From the NCBI GenBank assembly GCA_033558025.1, contig JAUCEF010000012.1, forward strand, positions 682,001-746,000: a stretch of DNA of 64,000 nucleotides, written 5' to 3'. Position 1 is the first letter of the stretch, and every line of letters begins with the position of its first letter. Of this stretch, positions 44,790 to 56,424 are shown in pieces. The stretch comes from Phytophthora sp. 'mugwort' (lineage: Eukaryota; Oomycota; Peronosporomycetes; Peronosporales; Peronosporaceae). The notes under the pieces are model-generated. The model saw only the letters and a program-made list of their open reading frames with translations. It did no database searches and was not told where the DNA came from. A program made the position numbers and the translations under genes.

Positions 44790-45700
44790 TGTAGCTTAAG
44801 CTTCGCGGGCACGAATAATGCGGTCTTGTCCCAACTTAAGCTTCTTACTCAACATAGCAAACAGGTGATCCATTTTCTTTTCTCGCAGCCGAACCTCTGT
44901 AGCTCCAGCTGTGATTTCAGTAGTTGAAGTTGCTGTTCTTGAAGTGGATTTGGAGTAAAGCGTCGCGCAAATGGCCCGCACTAGCAATAGTAGCCGCGCC
45001 GGTAGGCGTGACCGATCGTTTGCCAGGGAGGTCTTTGCCTATCAGCTGCAATGACACACTCGGAGGGGCCGCTACCGTCGGCAGGTTACCGCTCTCGATT
45101 CTGCCATTTCGCTTGCATCGCAATAACTGCCGTCGGCGTTTCCTACCCAAAGCATTCTTCCTGGTTCCATCAAGACGGGTGGTGGTGGTGGGGTGGCATT
45201 GTGGCGCTCTCCAAATATCTCATTCATTTCATAGTAAGGCGGATATTTTTTTCTGAAGTATCACTACAATATCACATAGCGTGCACAATATTTTAGCTTG
45301 CTCAATCTTATTTGCATACTTTCCGTGGCTTACCCCTAATACTCGGTAGGTCCGACGCCTGCAGCCCAAAGCCAAAACGGGCAAGCTTCTGCTTGTACTG
45401 CTTGTAGCCGGACTCAAGATCGCTGCACTTGGTTTTGCACTGCTTCTTTGTCTTGACGTGCTCGTGCTTGGCAAATAAGTAGCGCGCACCTTCATAGAAG
45501 CGCTTTTTGACACCCGCCGTGTAGTCCTTCACATGGTTGCTGAGGTATTTGGGGAGCATGGGACATCATCCGCGATCCAGCGCTTGTTCGTTATTGCGGG
45601 GTATCGTCTGATGGAACGTGTACTCAAATTGAAACCCGAATTGTCGAGATGATGGGCACTGGTCAGCGATGAGTGGGCGTCTACCGCTTAAATGGTGCGG
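44790..45700 (-). pseudogene. Myb/SANT-like Harbinger partner protein (element A), broken
   Basis: On the minus strand 45559-45308 reads VKDYTAGVKKRFYEGARYLF, then TKKQCKTKCSDLESGYKQYK and ARFGFGLQASDLPS. This is the trihelix/Myb-like DNA-binding pattern found in the second ORF of Harbinger elements. Upstream remnants reach about 45700. Downstream frames (to about 44790) encode Cys/Lys-rich pieces across stops. It points tail-to-tail at the transposase at 43.5-44.7 kb. Confidence 0.55.
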
Positions 45701-46259
45701 CACTCTTTTAACCAGTGAGCTCTCAGCAAGAATATAACAATTTGGCCATTACATATCGATGTGAAACCTGCAGATCAAACCTGCAGTCGATGTCAGGGAA
45801 GGATAGGCAACCTACATGCAGGTTCGTGCGCTCGTTTCTGATTGGACCGTTTTGTTTGCAAACTGCAAACATGTCAACCATGAGAACCGCTATTAGTCAT
45901 AAAGGAATAGCTACTTTCAAATTAAGATAGCTTACGAAGCTCACTGCTATACAAACGCATCATGCATCCTTTGGTGTGGATTTATCCCTCACGGACTATA
46001 AGACAGCTGTAACCATTTAAGCAATACTGTTCTTTTACAGAATTACTTCTAGACAAAAAAGTACGGAGTTAATATTCGCCGGCGGCGCTTTCTTATTTGC
46101 AGGAAGAACATAGTCACATCTAGTTTATTGTGTCGTGTATGCATCTGTTTTGGAGCTTCGCACTAACGGTACAAAAGCAGACTCTATTTTGAATGCCTCC
46201 ACAAAAGCCAAGATCAATGCTTCGTGAGCCCTTTTCATGTATTCACTCATGGCGCCCGT

Positions 46260-46520
46260 TGTAACGAGTTGACTCGTCTCTAGCGGCTGCACCAGCATGT
46301 GCAGTGTAGTTTGTCTCGTCTCTAAGTCACCTCATCAAGATCGGCAACTACGACGTTTGCGAAGGTTCGATGAGTGTGTTCTAGAACGCTAGTTCTCGAT
46401 AGTTCTAGAACCTGTAGGCTCATTCAATACTACTGGTCTCGATCTGCTCGATCGATTCCTTCCTAACCAACACACTTACTTTCCATTTTACCACCTCCCA
46501 CGCAATACCTCATTTTTTCA
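46260..46520 (+). repeat. Probable 5' LTR of a copia element
   Basis: The segment begins TGTAACGAGTT and ends TTTTTTCA directly before the primer-binding site, the TG...CA form of an LTR. There is no 3' LTR copy in the window to confirm the borders; the start is inferred. Confidence 0.4.
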
Positions 46521-46532
46521 GGTTATGAGCCC
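46521..46532 (+). promoter_or_regulatory. Primer-binding site complementary to an initiator-tRNA-Met half-molecule
   Basis: GGTTATGAGCCC is complementary to the anticodon-loop region (GGGCTCATAACC) of initiator tRNA-Met. Priming from a cleaved tRNA-Met half is known for copia-type elements. It sits immediately after the putative LTR end and before gag. Confidence 0.6.
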
Positions 46533-48550
46533 AAGTACTACAACGCCCGAGATTCTCCAGGATGACAACCTATTCCTATAGGAATTTAATACCGGATGAC
46601 GCGCGCGAAGAAGGAGTTGCTCGATCATATCGCAGTCAAGCCAGAAGGTGCGGTGGGGCCGTTTCGGCCGAGTGGAAGGTCGCCGATATGAAGGTCCTGG
46701 CGTTGATTGCGAAGATGCTGAGCCCGAGCCCGAGCTATCAGTTGATGATCCGAGACGCGGGGGTGCTGACGAAGCATGGTTCACCTTGCACGAGGTTTTC
46801 GTGAAGCGCAGTCAGCACAACCACCTCCAGCTCCGGAAGAAGCTCCAGGAGTTCCAAATGACCCCGGGCGACAACATCATGGATCATTTGATGAAATTCG
46901 ACGACTTGTGCATGAAGCTCGCAGCCGTTGGAGACGACGTGAAGACCGGCGAGCGCCTAGTCATCCTCCTGGGAAGTCTTTCCAGTGAGTACGACAGCAT
47001 GGTCAAGATCATCGAGGCGAGGGGCAACGTCGACTTGTTTGAGGCCAGGGAGATGCTCCGGCGAGAGTTCGACACGATCCAGAAAAGAGAGAAGCAGGAG
47101 AGCGCGTTCCAAGTGATGACCGCTAAATCGCGCGGTCGTGGGCACCATCACGGCGAAGGCCGGGGTCAAAGACGTGATCAACAAGGCAATGGTTGTCGCA
47201 GAAGACAAGGGAAGGCTCGGTTCACTGGGCGCTGCTACGAGTGTGATCAAGTCGGTCATAAGCGCGAAGAATGCCCGCAGCTAAATGTCCAGTCGAGAGC
47301 GACCAGTTTGTTTTTGCGGTGTCTGATGCTCTGGCGGACACCACGATGTGGCTGCTTGACAGCGGTGCCAGCTCGCATATGACGTACAGACGCGAAGACT
47401 TCGAGAATTTTTTTTTCGGCCTCTTGGTGATGGCCTTGACGTGCTTATTGCGAGAGGTAGCGTCTGCCGTGTGCGGTGTCGGCGATGTACGCCTTGAGCT
47501 CGGTGCTGGTCGGACCGTCTTGATCACGGAAGTGCTGTACATCCTCGATCTTGCCCGGAAGCTCCTGTCTGTACCGGCCCTTAGGCTAAGGGCGCGGGGG
47601 TCAAGTTCGATGGCGACAAGCGCATTATCTCGCATCAGGGTGTCGAGATAGTTCAGTGCCGCCGCATGGGAAACTGTATGCGCTTCCCGGTGCACGAGAA
47701 TAAGTTGCAGCCGTTGAGCGCAGTGGCGGATGAAGCGGCGTTATTGCATGCTCGGCTCGGTCATGCTGGCCGCGAGAGACTGTCAAGTGTGGGCGCCGCT
47801 GTTGTCGGGTTTCCCAAGCTTACGGTGAAGTTGCTTCCAGACGCCCACGTGAAGGGTGCGCCTGTGGGAAGATGACGGTGGCGCAGTATGCGCACACCTC
47901 GAACAGCGTGGTGAAGACGTCAGAGCCGCTCGAGATTGTTCACAGTGACCTGATGAGGCCAATGGAGATGCCGTCCAAAGGGGGAGCATAGTACGTGCTG
48001 GTATTCATCGACGACTGGTCTCGTGGTGTTCAAGTCTACTTGCTCAAGCTGAAGAGCGAGGTGTTGATCAAGTTCAAGGAGTACAAGGCATTCATGGAGA
48101 CGCTCACCGCACCGACGTATCCGCTGCATTCGGACTGATAACGGAGGCGAGTACACGGGGAAGAAATTCAACGCATTCTGTGCAGCCCATGGCATCACGC
48201 ACCAGACGAGTGCACCATACTCACCGGCGCAGAACGGCCTCGCAGAGTGTACAAACCGCTCGCTCGCGGAGATGAAACGTGTGATGCTGTATTATAAGCA
48301 TCTGCCCAAGGAGTGCGGGGCGAAGCGGTCACCACTGCAGCTTACACGCTCAACCACCTGCCAAACTCAGCTCGTCGCTCGACAACCCCGTTCGAGCAGA
48401 TCTGGAAGACCAAGCCGGCGATGAACCACATGCGAGTGTTTGGATCGCGTGGATACGTGTACGTTGATGCGGCGAAGCGGGCTAAATGGGACGCAGAACG
48501 ATGTCTCGGTATCTCAAGCGCACAGCAGGTTTCCGTCTGGGTGATTTCCG
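46526..48550 (+). pseudogene. Ty1/copia gag-pol, truncated
   Basis: Gag (to about 47285) contains the copia gag_pre helices (LRKKLQEFQMTPGDNIMDHL, EYDSMVKIIEARG). It ends in a CCHC knuckle, CYECDQVGHKREEC, at about 47233-47275. The protease follows, with WLLDSGASSHMT near 47350. Integrase pieces are LLHARLGHAGRERL near 47740, VFIDDWSRG near 48005 (catalytic Asp), TDNGGEYTGKKF near 48137 (catalytic Asp) and QNGLAECTNRSLAEMKR near 48240 (catalytic Glu). Homology stops after FGSRGYVYVDAAKRAKWD at about 48490. Reverse transcriptase, RNase H and the 3' LTR are absent. Stops and frame changes occur in several places. Confidence 0.85.
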
Positions 48551-48599
48551 GCGACTTCCCCGTGATAAAAACTCCGATCGTGCCATTCAAGAGCGATTT

Positions 48600-49370
48600 C
48601 GCTACGCAACTGATATGGCCCACAAATTTGGATAGAACACACTTTACGAGGCGCTGTATTCGACGAGATGAAACTATCGCAGTGTACTAAGAGTAAGCGT
48701 GGTCTATTGGTGGCTGGATCCCCACGGTTCCTGATGAGCCGTACAGGACAAACCCAGAGCACCTCACACTGCTTTACGCGGCGTCACCTGCATTTGGAAC
48801 CCTGTACTTCGAGATCATCGAGGGCAGCGTCACAGGGAGACCTCTTTGCGTTCATGAAAGAGATGATGACACCTACATGAGAAAGGGCTGGCAAGACGTA
48901 AACGAGCCTTCATTACGGACAACGCGTCGATCCATCACCGGGATCCTGTCAAAGGCTACATGACTGGCAGTGTCGTGTCGGAGAAGATGTGGGCTGGAGT
49001 TTTTGCCTATCTACTCGCCTTTCCTGAACCCCTTAGAAGTGGTCTTCGGCTTATTGAAGTCACGCCTCTGGCGAGCTCGATCCGATGCCGCCGTTACTGA
49101 CGAAACCAAGAGCCTACTCAAGCGAAATCTATATCAGGAAGTGCTGCGTATCACGATCGACGATGTCCGCCAGTACTTTTCATGTTGAGCATTTTCTAAA
49201 GTTTGCCGAAGATCGCACCCCGGTCTTCACGCAGCAGTTCTACGAGGCTAGCCATAGCGGCGATAAGGCGGGCCTCTGCCCCGTGCTTCCTGAAAGCATT
49301 GAGCGCCTACTGGATAGCTATCTTCTGAACGCTACACCGAGTTCACGCCAGAAGCGCAGGCTGACGTAGA
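48600..49370 (+). pseudogene. Tc1-like DDE transposase fragment
   Basis: The frame reads LEFLPIYSPFLNPLEVVFGL followed by LLKSRLWRA near 49000-49075. This is the third-catalytic-residue block of Tc1/IS630-type transposases (PxYSPxLNPIExxF), and it continues as IDDVRQYFSC. The upstream part (48600-48960) has weaker matches. It replaces the missing 3' half of the copia element. Confidence 0.65.
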
Positions 49371-49871
49371 GCAGTCACACGGCTGCAAGCGTTGACGATA
49401 ACCATGATTGATGATATCGCAGCTCGGCGCCGTAGAAAAGGCGACTCCGACAGTATGGTAGGCGACGATATCGGCAATAGAGGCGCAGCAAGCGAGACAG
49501 AGTATAACTTCTAGTAATAAATGCAGTACGGTACTAATGGTTCAAAAGTGACAAATTCATCAATCCAGGTGGTCCCGGGGTGGATGAGTTGTGTCACCAT
49601 TATGCATTGGTTTTGTCCTAGTCATGCAAATCTTTTGTCGTTCGACGGTACAGATATTTCCCTCACTTCCGACACTGCGGTCAAATAATAACCTGTGCTC
49701 CAATGATAATATTTTATCTTGGAGGTCACTTGCCTGCCTCCCCATTTGAGATCCGACCGAGGGCGGGAAAATGGAGCAGACACCGCGCGCGGGTTACGTG
49801 AAGCTTTGCATGCATCTAGCTCACTTTGCACCTTGCACTCTCAAGCAACCCTCACTCCTCCGCTCAACACT

Positions 49872-50174
49872 ATCATGGCACGCTGGATGTCCATTGCGCA
49901 AAAGCGCCAAGTTATCGCTAAGTCGGCCGAGTGTCCCTCCAATGGAGGCTCCATGATCCAAGCTGAACTCGCAGCGTGGGAAGCCTCTACCTTCCAGCTT
50001 CCTTCCACGCCTGCACGTAGCATGATAAATGACATTCTACGCAGCTCTGTGCGCATCAAGAGCGACAATATTGTGTCTTTCCTGACTGTCCTTTGGAGCG
50101 CGTTTAGGGGTACAGGTACATGTATCTGGCGTTACCTTTGTTCGTCCTATAACATTGGGAAGCAATTGAGCTAA
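49872..50174 (+). pseudogene. pogo-type transposase N-terminal fragment
   Basis: An ATG at 49875 starts MARWMSIAQKRQVIAKSAE, then IQAELAAWEASTFQLPSTPARSMINDILR. This is the helix-turn-helix opening of pogo/Tigger transposases, preceded by an initiator-like CTCACTTTGCACC near 49818. The protein stops after 100 residues, without the second DNA-binding or DDE domains. The matching C-terminal type lies far off at 22.9 kb and is not necessarily from the same element. Confidence 0.5.
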
Positions 50175-50476
50175 ATACCACCTTTAAGGATTATAGGATC
50201 GAATGGTCGGACCTAGTGTCCTATTTTCAGTGGAGACCTAAGTCTTACCGGTACCTTTAACCACAAAACGTGCTTACGAAGAACCTCCCTTTGGATAGAT
50301 CCTCTTCCTACGGAGAAAACGGATGGCGTTTGGCAGAAAATGGAGGGCGGTTGGCAGAAAGGACCAATAATGTTTGACTGTAAAACATTAATTTATTTGC
50401 AAAAGAAGGAACACGGTACCATCATCAACGAATTCTACACCTGAAAACTTTTAAAGCGACCTCACGCTGCCACAAC

Positions 50477-51805
50477 TTAGCAGCCGTAGAAACGCACCAC
50501 CTGCAACGACGTGTCCGACTTGCCCTTCGACAGGTACGCCACACTGCCGTCCGGGTACGTCTTCAAAGCCTGGTAGCGGTTGCCCACTACCGACTTGTCC
50601 ACCGCCACCTTCTGGCTGATGGACTTGCCGGTCGCCCTGTCCAATACCTGTGCGTAAATTGTGCGGTCACCGCCCTCCGCCAAGTCGCCGCCCGACGAAC
50701 TGCCTTCCCACATGGCCAGCATGCCACCGTTGCCAATAGGCGCCAGGTGCGGGGCACGCTCGTTCGCGTCCGTGCCGCCCAGCGTGATGTCCTCGCTCGC
50801 GGCCGCGTTCATGGCGAAGTGGATCAGATGCACCTTGGCGTTGTCGCCGTTACCGTTGCTCACCGTGGCCCAGTATTTCTTGCTCGTCGCGTCTGAGTCC
50901 GGCACAATGTCGCCCAGGTTGGCGGCGCCCAGATCCACGGGGTAGATCGTCGTGTCCCAGTCCTTGGGCGGCATGATGCGGTTGTTGCTGTCCGTCTTGC
51001 AGATCGTCGCGTAACTGTCCGTGCGGTTGTCGTACGTGATACGCTCGTAGGCCGAGTGCGAGCAACCCCAATCGAACGAGTCCTCGGCCGCCGTGATCGT
51101 TCCGGACGGGTCCACCACCTTCATACGGTCTCCCTGGTGGATGTTAATGCAGCCGCCCTCGGACGTCGAGACGGCAGCGCCGAAGTAGGCGGCCCAGTTC
51201 TTGCCGTCGAACGCGATGCGGCCGTGGTGCGCGTACCACCAGATCATGTACACGTCGGGCCCAGTCTTACCCGACGAGTAAGGCGGCAGCGACGCGCTGG
51301 ACGACGTCAGTTTCGTGGCCCACGACTCCTTCGTGCCGTCATAACGGACCATGTACATGTCGTAGCAGGGCACGGGCGGGTTGGGAGCTGAACCGCACAA
51401 GTTCCTCGGGTTTCCACAGTTGAGGGTGCCCCCACCCTTTGCGTCTCTCGTACCGAGAATCACAAAGCCGTTTTTGTCAGCGTAGATGTCAGCGAAGTCG
51501 TGCATCGGGACCTTGACGGAACTGCTGCTCACGAGTTTGTCGTTGGCATCGAGCTCGCGAACAATGATGCTAGCGCCACTCTGGAAGGCGATGCGGGATC
51601 CTCCCGAAGGGAGTGCAGCGATGGCCACAAGCTTGAGAGCGGCCTCGTCCTCATTGGCTTCAATGGTAGCACCGACATTAACACTAGTGATGCGGACACG
51701 CGGCTTGGTGCAAAAACCGTTCTTGAAACTCGCGGTCTCAAGACCATTGGTGCAGGTCGCAAGAAGGGCAACACTGGTAGCGAACAGAGCGTGAAATAGA
51801 CGCAT
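50477..51805 (-). CDS. Secreted propeller-like protein, copy 3 (no mucin linker)
   Basis: A 442-residue protein from the ATG at 51805. Signal peptide MRLFHALFATSVALLATC is followed almost directly by the 411-residue domain (CTKPRVRI... to RFYGC) without the Ser/Thr-rich region of copies 1 and 2. In its central part (about 50736-51375) the DNA matches copy 2 with one difference noticed, while both ends differ at about 13 percent of bases. Substitutions such as KNGF for EDGF and RATGK for TSTGK are confined to the diverged ends. No stop, frameshift or intron is seen. It is probably secreted, with the same unknown function. Confidence 0.87.
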   Translation of the reverse strand: MRLFHALFATSVALLATCTNGLETASFKNGFCTKPRVRITSVNVGATIEANEDEAALKLVAIAALPSGGSRIAFQSGASIIVRELDANDKLVSSSSVKVPMHDFADIYADKNGFVILGTRDAKGGGTLNCGNPRNLCGSAPNPPVPCYDMYMVRYDGTKESWATKLTSSSASLPPYSSGKTGPDVYMIWWYAHHGRIAFDGKNWAAYFGAAVSTSEGGCINIHQGDRMKVVDPSGTITAAEDSFDWGCSHSAYERITYDNRTDSYATICKTDSNNRIMPPKDWDTTIYPVDLGAANLGDIVPDSDATSKKYWATVSNGNGDNAKVHLIHFAMNAAASEDITLGGTDANERAPHLAPIGNGGMLAMWEGSSSGGDLAEGGDRTIYAQVLDRATGKSISQKVAVDKSVVGNRYQALKTYPDGSVAYLSKGKSDTSLQVVRFYGC

Positions 51806-51850
51806 TATAATGGAGGATGATGTCTTGAAATGGCACTGCGCGTCCGGTGG

Positions 51851-51867
51851 GCAAGTTTGGAAAGTGA
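51851..51867 (-). promoter_or_regulatory. Initiator core promoter of propeller-like gene copy 3
   Basis: On the minus strand this reads TCACTTTCCAAACTTGC, a close match to YCAYTYYNNNMWTTTNC, 46-62 nt before the ATG at 51805. Confidence 0.65.
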
Positions 51868-51869
51868 GT

Positions 51870-53390
51870 GGGAGTGGCGAGAGTTTACGTTGCTTTAGTT
51901 GGTCGTGTTGATCGAATCGCAGCAGGAGAGATACCAGCCCCCAGATGGAATGGCGTACCTATAGTCAAGTCCTGGTAATGCACCAAGCTTCATCGATTTG
52001 GTGCCGTCTTTACAAGGGCCCATCAAGATCGAGTACCGTTTCGACGACGAGTACCAGCTGAAATGATTCATATGATTCGGCTGACGTAAGGCGGAGACCA
52101 AAAAATGGTTTAAGCGGAGTTGACACAATTTTACCGGTCAACGCACACTGCTACACTACAGTACAGTACCTCTAATTGAATACCAGTGTGTGCGTCCACA
52201 ATGCGTCGATCGGGTCATATCGTTTATGCATAGAAGCAATAGCAACTATCGTACAGATCCCCCTCGCCAATGTAATCCTTCGGTGGAAGCTATTTGTATT
52301 ATGTACAACAACTTATTAACTATCAGAGCGAGACTGTTGATACCGACTTCGCCCCCCATGTGACAACGACGGGAGCGAAGTCGGTGGATGCCTCACCGTA
52401 TTAGGTTTAATGAATTATTAGCGTGCACAGTTACTAAATTGGCAAGATGGCACTGTACATGTACCGTATTAATTGTTTGTGGACACGGTCATTTCGGCAA
52501 ATGCAGCTGGCCGATACGACAATTGTGATAACTCGGGACACAGTCCAAACGCACGCACAGGCTCGCGCATCCCCTGCCAGACGGCAGGATACTACCCGTT
52601 GGTGCCAATTTGATGCTGTGAGCTATATTTGCGTACTGGCAAGTACTAATTTCCCACCGTGAATTCAAATAAATAATGGGACCAAATACAATACCCATTC
52701 CATATTGATTGCCTAAGGTCATTTTGAAGGTATACCATGCCCAATATTTGTTTTTGCACCTAGGCAATCGCAATCAAATATTTACCTCGCACAAAATATG
52801 GTCGTGCAAGGGATTTGCACATGCTGTAGGGTAAGCTACTGATTGTACTCTCCAAAAATCGAGACACCGGTTATTTTGACCGGTCACGTAGCGGCATGAA
52901 TATCGTTCGTATACGTATACATATAAACCGCATTGTATGGCGGAGAGTCTCCTCTACATACAGTAGCCCAATCCCACTTCCTTCGCTATCCGTAGGATTA
53001 TTAATCAAACATGCATACGAGTTAGCAGCGCAAGAAGAAGAAGATTGTGAAAAGCTACAGTCTTTTCGCTTTACAGAAACAGCAAACCTACAGTTTTCGA
53101 CGGCAAGCACAGTAGATAACTTGTTGTGCTATGTCTTGGCTGTTCTTTTGAGACGCTTGCACGCGTAATGACGAACAAAAACGTGTCAAGACGTAGAGTT
53201 ATAGGTACCTGTTGCTCCATTTGGTATTTAATAAAGTAGTTACAGACTTCCTCGGCTGATAGAGGTCTGATGCGCAGGGTACAGGGTACAGGGTACAAGG
53301 TACCACTACTAAAATTCATGTAACTTGTACCGTAGCACCATCACAAAGTACGATATTTGGTTAGTGATCGTGCTGTATTCGGCTTACATG
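51870..53390. other. Intergenic, no gene recognised
   Basis: An 11-bp stem (ACCGACTTCGC at 52342-52352 with GCGAAGTCGGT at 52375-52385) could act as a small hairpin. Otherwise only short frames are present, plus GGTACAGGGTACAGG repeats near 53275. Confidence 0.4.
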
Positions 53391-53399
53391 TCATCGTCG

Positions 53400-54050
53400 G
53401 ACTCAACCACGCCAACCTTCCTGCCAAAAAATTTTCGGTTTGCCTGGGACAAATTGGCTGACTGTTCTAGCAACGGAAGTCGGTATCATAATCAACGTAA
53501 ATACCACTAGCAACGATTGTTTTCACATGACGTTAAGGTTGCTCAACCCTTCATAAATACGTATAATAGGGGGGTCAGCATTAGCTTTTTAGTGGTGATT
53601 CTCCGGCCGAAGAAAAAAACATCGAGTAAGAAAAAGAAGACCAACCACAAAAGTGCGCTGAGGCCGAGATCACTAGCAAAGGATTCAACAACCAATTCCG
53701 AGTCGAAGAGCAACACGGATCAGCCTCAATCAGCACGTGAAAATCGGGGTTCAATTTCGATGGCGTATGCTGAGAATACAAAATCGAGAAATGCCCTGTT
53801 CGAACGACGACTTGACCAAGAAGACAACAAGGAAAACATACAGACATGTCCGCTGGATCGAAGAACAGAAAGCAACACAACGAGAACATGAAGCCGCGCG
53901 CCGCCATGAGTTGTTGATGACACTTGTCCAACAAGGAAAAGACTCCCAAGACATTGAAGAGTTTCTCCGCGTCGCGGGGCCGCAGCCCCAAACGCATAAA
54001 TGTGTATCTGTTCTGAACAGCAGTAACTTGCTGCATTTTTTTTAGCGATG
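53400..54050 (+). pseudogene. Harbinger partner protein C-terminal part (element B)
   Basis: A Lys/Ser-rich linker (KKKTSSKKKKTNHKS) is followed by LFERRLDQED and, in a shifted frame, TQREHEAARRHELLMTLVQQ then GKDSQDIEEFLRVA. This charged coiled-coil with a short terminal motif is typical of the C-terminus of Harbinger Myb/SANT partner proteins. A frameshift near 53820 breaks it. It faces the transposase at 54.35-55.5 kb tail-to-tail. Confidence 0.5.
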
Positions 54051-54349
54051 TCCTGTGTGCTTTTCAGCTTCCTCTCGTGTGTTTAGGATTCGAGTCCGCA
54101 AAGAATACAGTCGAACTGAGAGCAGTAGTGCTCCCCATACGGGTGGTGGTATCTCTGATCCTATTGAAGTCGGGGATTTTGGAGTAGAGGATAAGTAGTT
54201 GGCGCTCAGAATCATCACTATTTGAGCTACCATGTCGCGAGGCTGGCGTGATCAACGAGCAAGAAAGATCAAGCGTTAGGATACAATCCAGGTGTTGTTG
54301 CTAACATCGTCATTTATTGCTGTTAGATCGCCATGCGATCAGCTAATGC

Positions 54350-55500
54350 ATGAAGTTTGAGCTATACCAGAGAATTCCCTCTCTCTCGTTCCCCTTCCGA
54401 ATAGCCTATTTCTTCAAACGGCGGCGGAAGATAAACTCATCGTCGTCGCTGTCGTCTTCATCATCGCTCTCGCTCTCTTCCTCTTCTGGTTCGTCACTAT
54501 CATCATCGGAGCTTTCATCGTCACTCGTCCAGTCATCGTTTTGGCTGAGAAGCATGTTGTGCAACACAATACATGCTGTGATCCATAGAACGCTATGACA
54601 CGCCGATAGTCGTTAAACACGATCTGGCCATTGATGCTGTAACGACTGTGCGGTCAAAGTAGCATTCGCCGTCCACCGCAGGCTTCTGGGAGAGTGGGAT
54701 CGTTGTGGCGTCGATGAATCCCACACAGCCCTTGAATCCTTTGGCTGCCATGCGTTTGGACATGCTGTGCGCTTGCGTTTGTTAGGCCACACGATGTACT
54801 TTGATGTGAGGTCGTTAAGGGCTTCCAAGACGCGCGTCGTGTACAGAACACATGTCCACTTGCTGATCCCTCACAACTTGAGCGTTCTTCCAAGCGAAAC
54901 ACCGTTCCTGTAGTTTCCGAGGCGATCCAAAGCAACAGCAAGTTGCAGTGTGACGTCAGCTTGCGGGTGAGGGCTGTTGTTATGAAAGACGAGATGCCCT
55001 TCAATCTAGGACAGCACAAACTGAAACGATGCTTTTGATATGCGCGTAAGCTGTCGGAAGCTCACGTCGGGGCAACGTCAGGAAGTAGTTCATCACGAAG
55101 TCGCGGCTTTTGTCGTATGGTTGGCGCGGTGTAAGGTATCAGTTGCCATCAACCAACATCAACACCTCTGCGAGATCATCCATCGGTGTATTCATCCACA
55201 ACTCTTCTTCCATGTCGAAAAGTGAGTCCAGGGATAGCTCTCCTTCCACGTCAAACAGACTATCGAGCAAGAGGAAGTCCTCGTAGTCCTCTTCGTTAAG
55301 AACCGCGGCCGCCATGCCGCTGATGAGGTCCGCAATGAGCTGCCGGCGGTGGGAGACATGAGGCATGGCTGTGGCTCTCGAGCGTCGAAGATGCGGGGTT
55401 GAAGTTGCAGAGTGATAGTCAGGACGAAATGACCGGCCACCTGATATCTGACCGGGGTAATCTTTTGAAAGATGTCCGATCATTTTGGCGACGCTCAAGT
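54350..55500 (-). pseudogene. PIF/Harbinger DDE transposase remnant (element B)
   Basis: The minus strand starts near 55320 (MPHVSHRRQLIADLI) and reads DEEDYEDFLLLDSLF. It passes a stop at 55139 and continues YDKSRDFVMNYFLTLP. Near 54740 is GFKGCVGFIDATTIPLSQKPAVDGECYFDR, quoted here in parts: GCVGFIDATTIPL and GECYFDR, the first catalytic Asp with the usual Y-x-x-R. The remainder up to 54350 is acidic and Ser-rich. Later catalytic motifs are not clear, so the 3' part may be deleted. Confidence 0.7.
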
Positions 55501-56424
55501 GGTGATATTTTTCATACCATTTCCTAATTCTGACCCCCCCTAATGTTTACCATATGTTAAAATGCCACGATAGACAAATATAGTACAAGGACCAATGACA
55601 TCTCGACACAGATGGTCATTGCCGGGCACAAACGTAAATGCGAGATAAAAAAAATGTACCACAAACACCAGTAGAAACTGAACGAAACACCATTAGCATG
55701 TAAACCACTGATATAACTTTTAGGGAGAGGTGTCGCAGGTACGTTATAGACGGGAACCAACTATGTAAGGCGAGCGGGTGCGAGTGCGCGTATCCATATC
55801 GTGACGGCTCCGACATCCCTACACTTTCCGACAGTGTCCCAACTTGGGACGCTTGCTAAAAACGGTACATTGAAACCGGAAAACGACCATACATAACCGG
55901 TATATTGAGTTTAGGTTTTTCTATCGAATGTCTGACCGTTCGCTTCAGATTTCAGGCGTCGCTCGCGGCCGCGAGGAAATCTCCTCTAGCGGCCTATGGG
56001 CCAAGAAAATCGACTTTTCGATATTCAACCATCTTTGGCCCGGAGCAGGTACATCTGGGCAAGCAAATCCATTAACGAGGCTAGAACTCCAGGAGGGGGC
56101 TACAATTTGGAGTCGTCTTGTATCCCGAGTCCAGAATTTATAGGTTCTATATAGACCGATGATATTGGTGCACGCGTATTACTGGGAGATTTGGTAGCTA
56201 ATCCGCATCTGCAACATGTGCCGCCAGCGAAACGCGCCACATTAGTGGTTGTCAGCGAAAGCTCAGCCTGAGTTGTTGCCGGCGAAGGCTCTTCTTTGAG
56301 CTCAGTCCCACTTCTTTTAACCTACTACGCAAGTCTCCTGCATTATCCTCTCCAAGTCCGTGCATCCCATACGAGGGACCGCCGATGCCCAACCGCCTCC
56401 TACTACCCCCCCCCCCAATTCAAC
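55500..56424. other. Intergenic, no gene recognised
   Basis: Short frames only, with a C-run near 56407 just before the tRNA-like segment. Confidence 0.4.
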
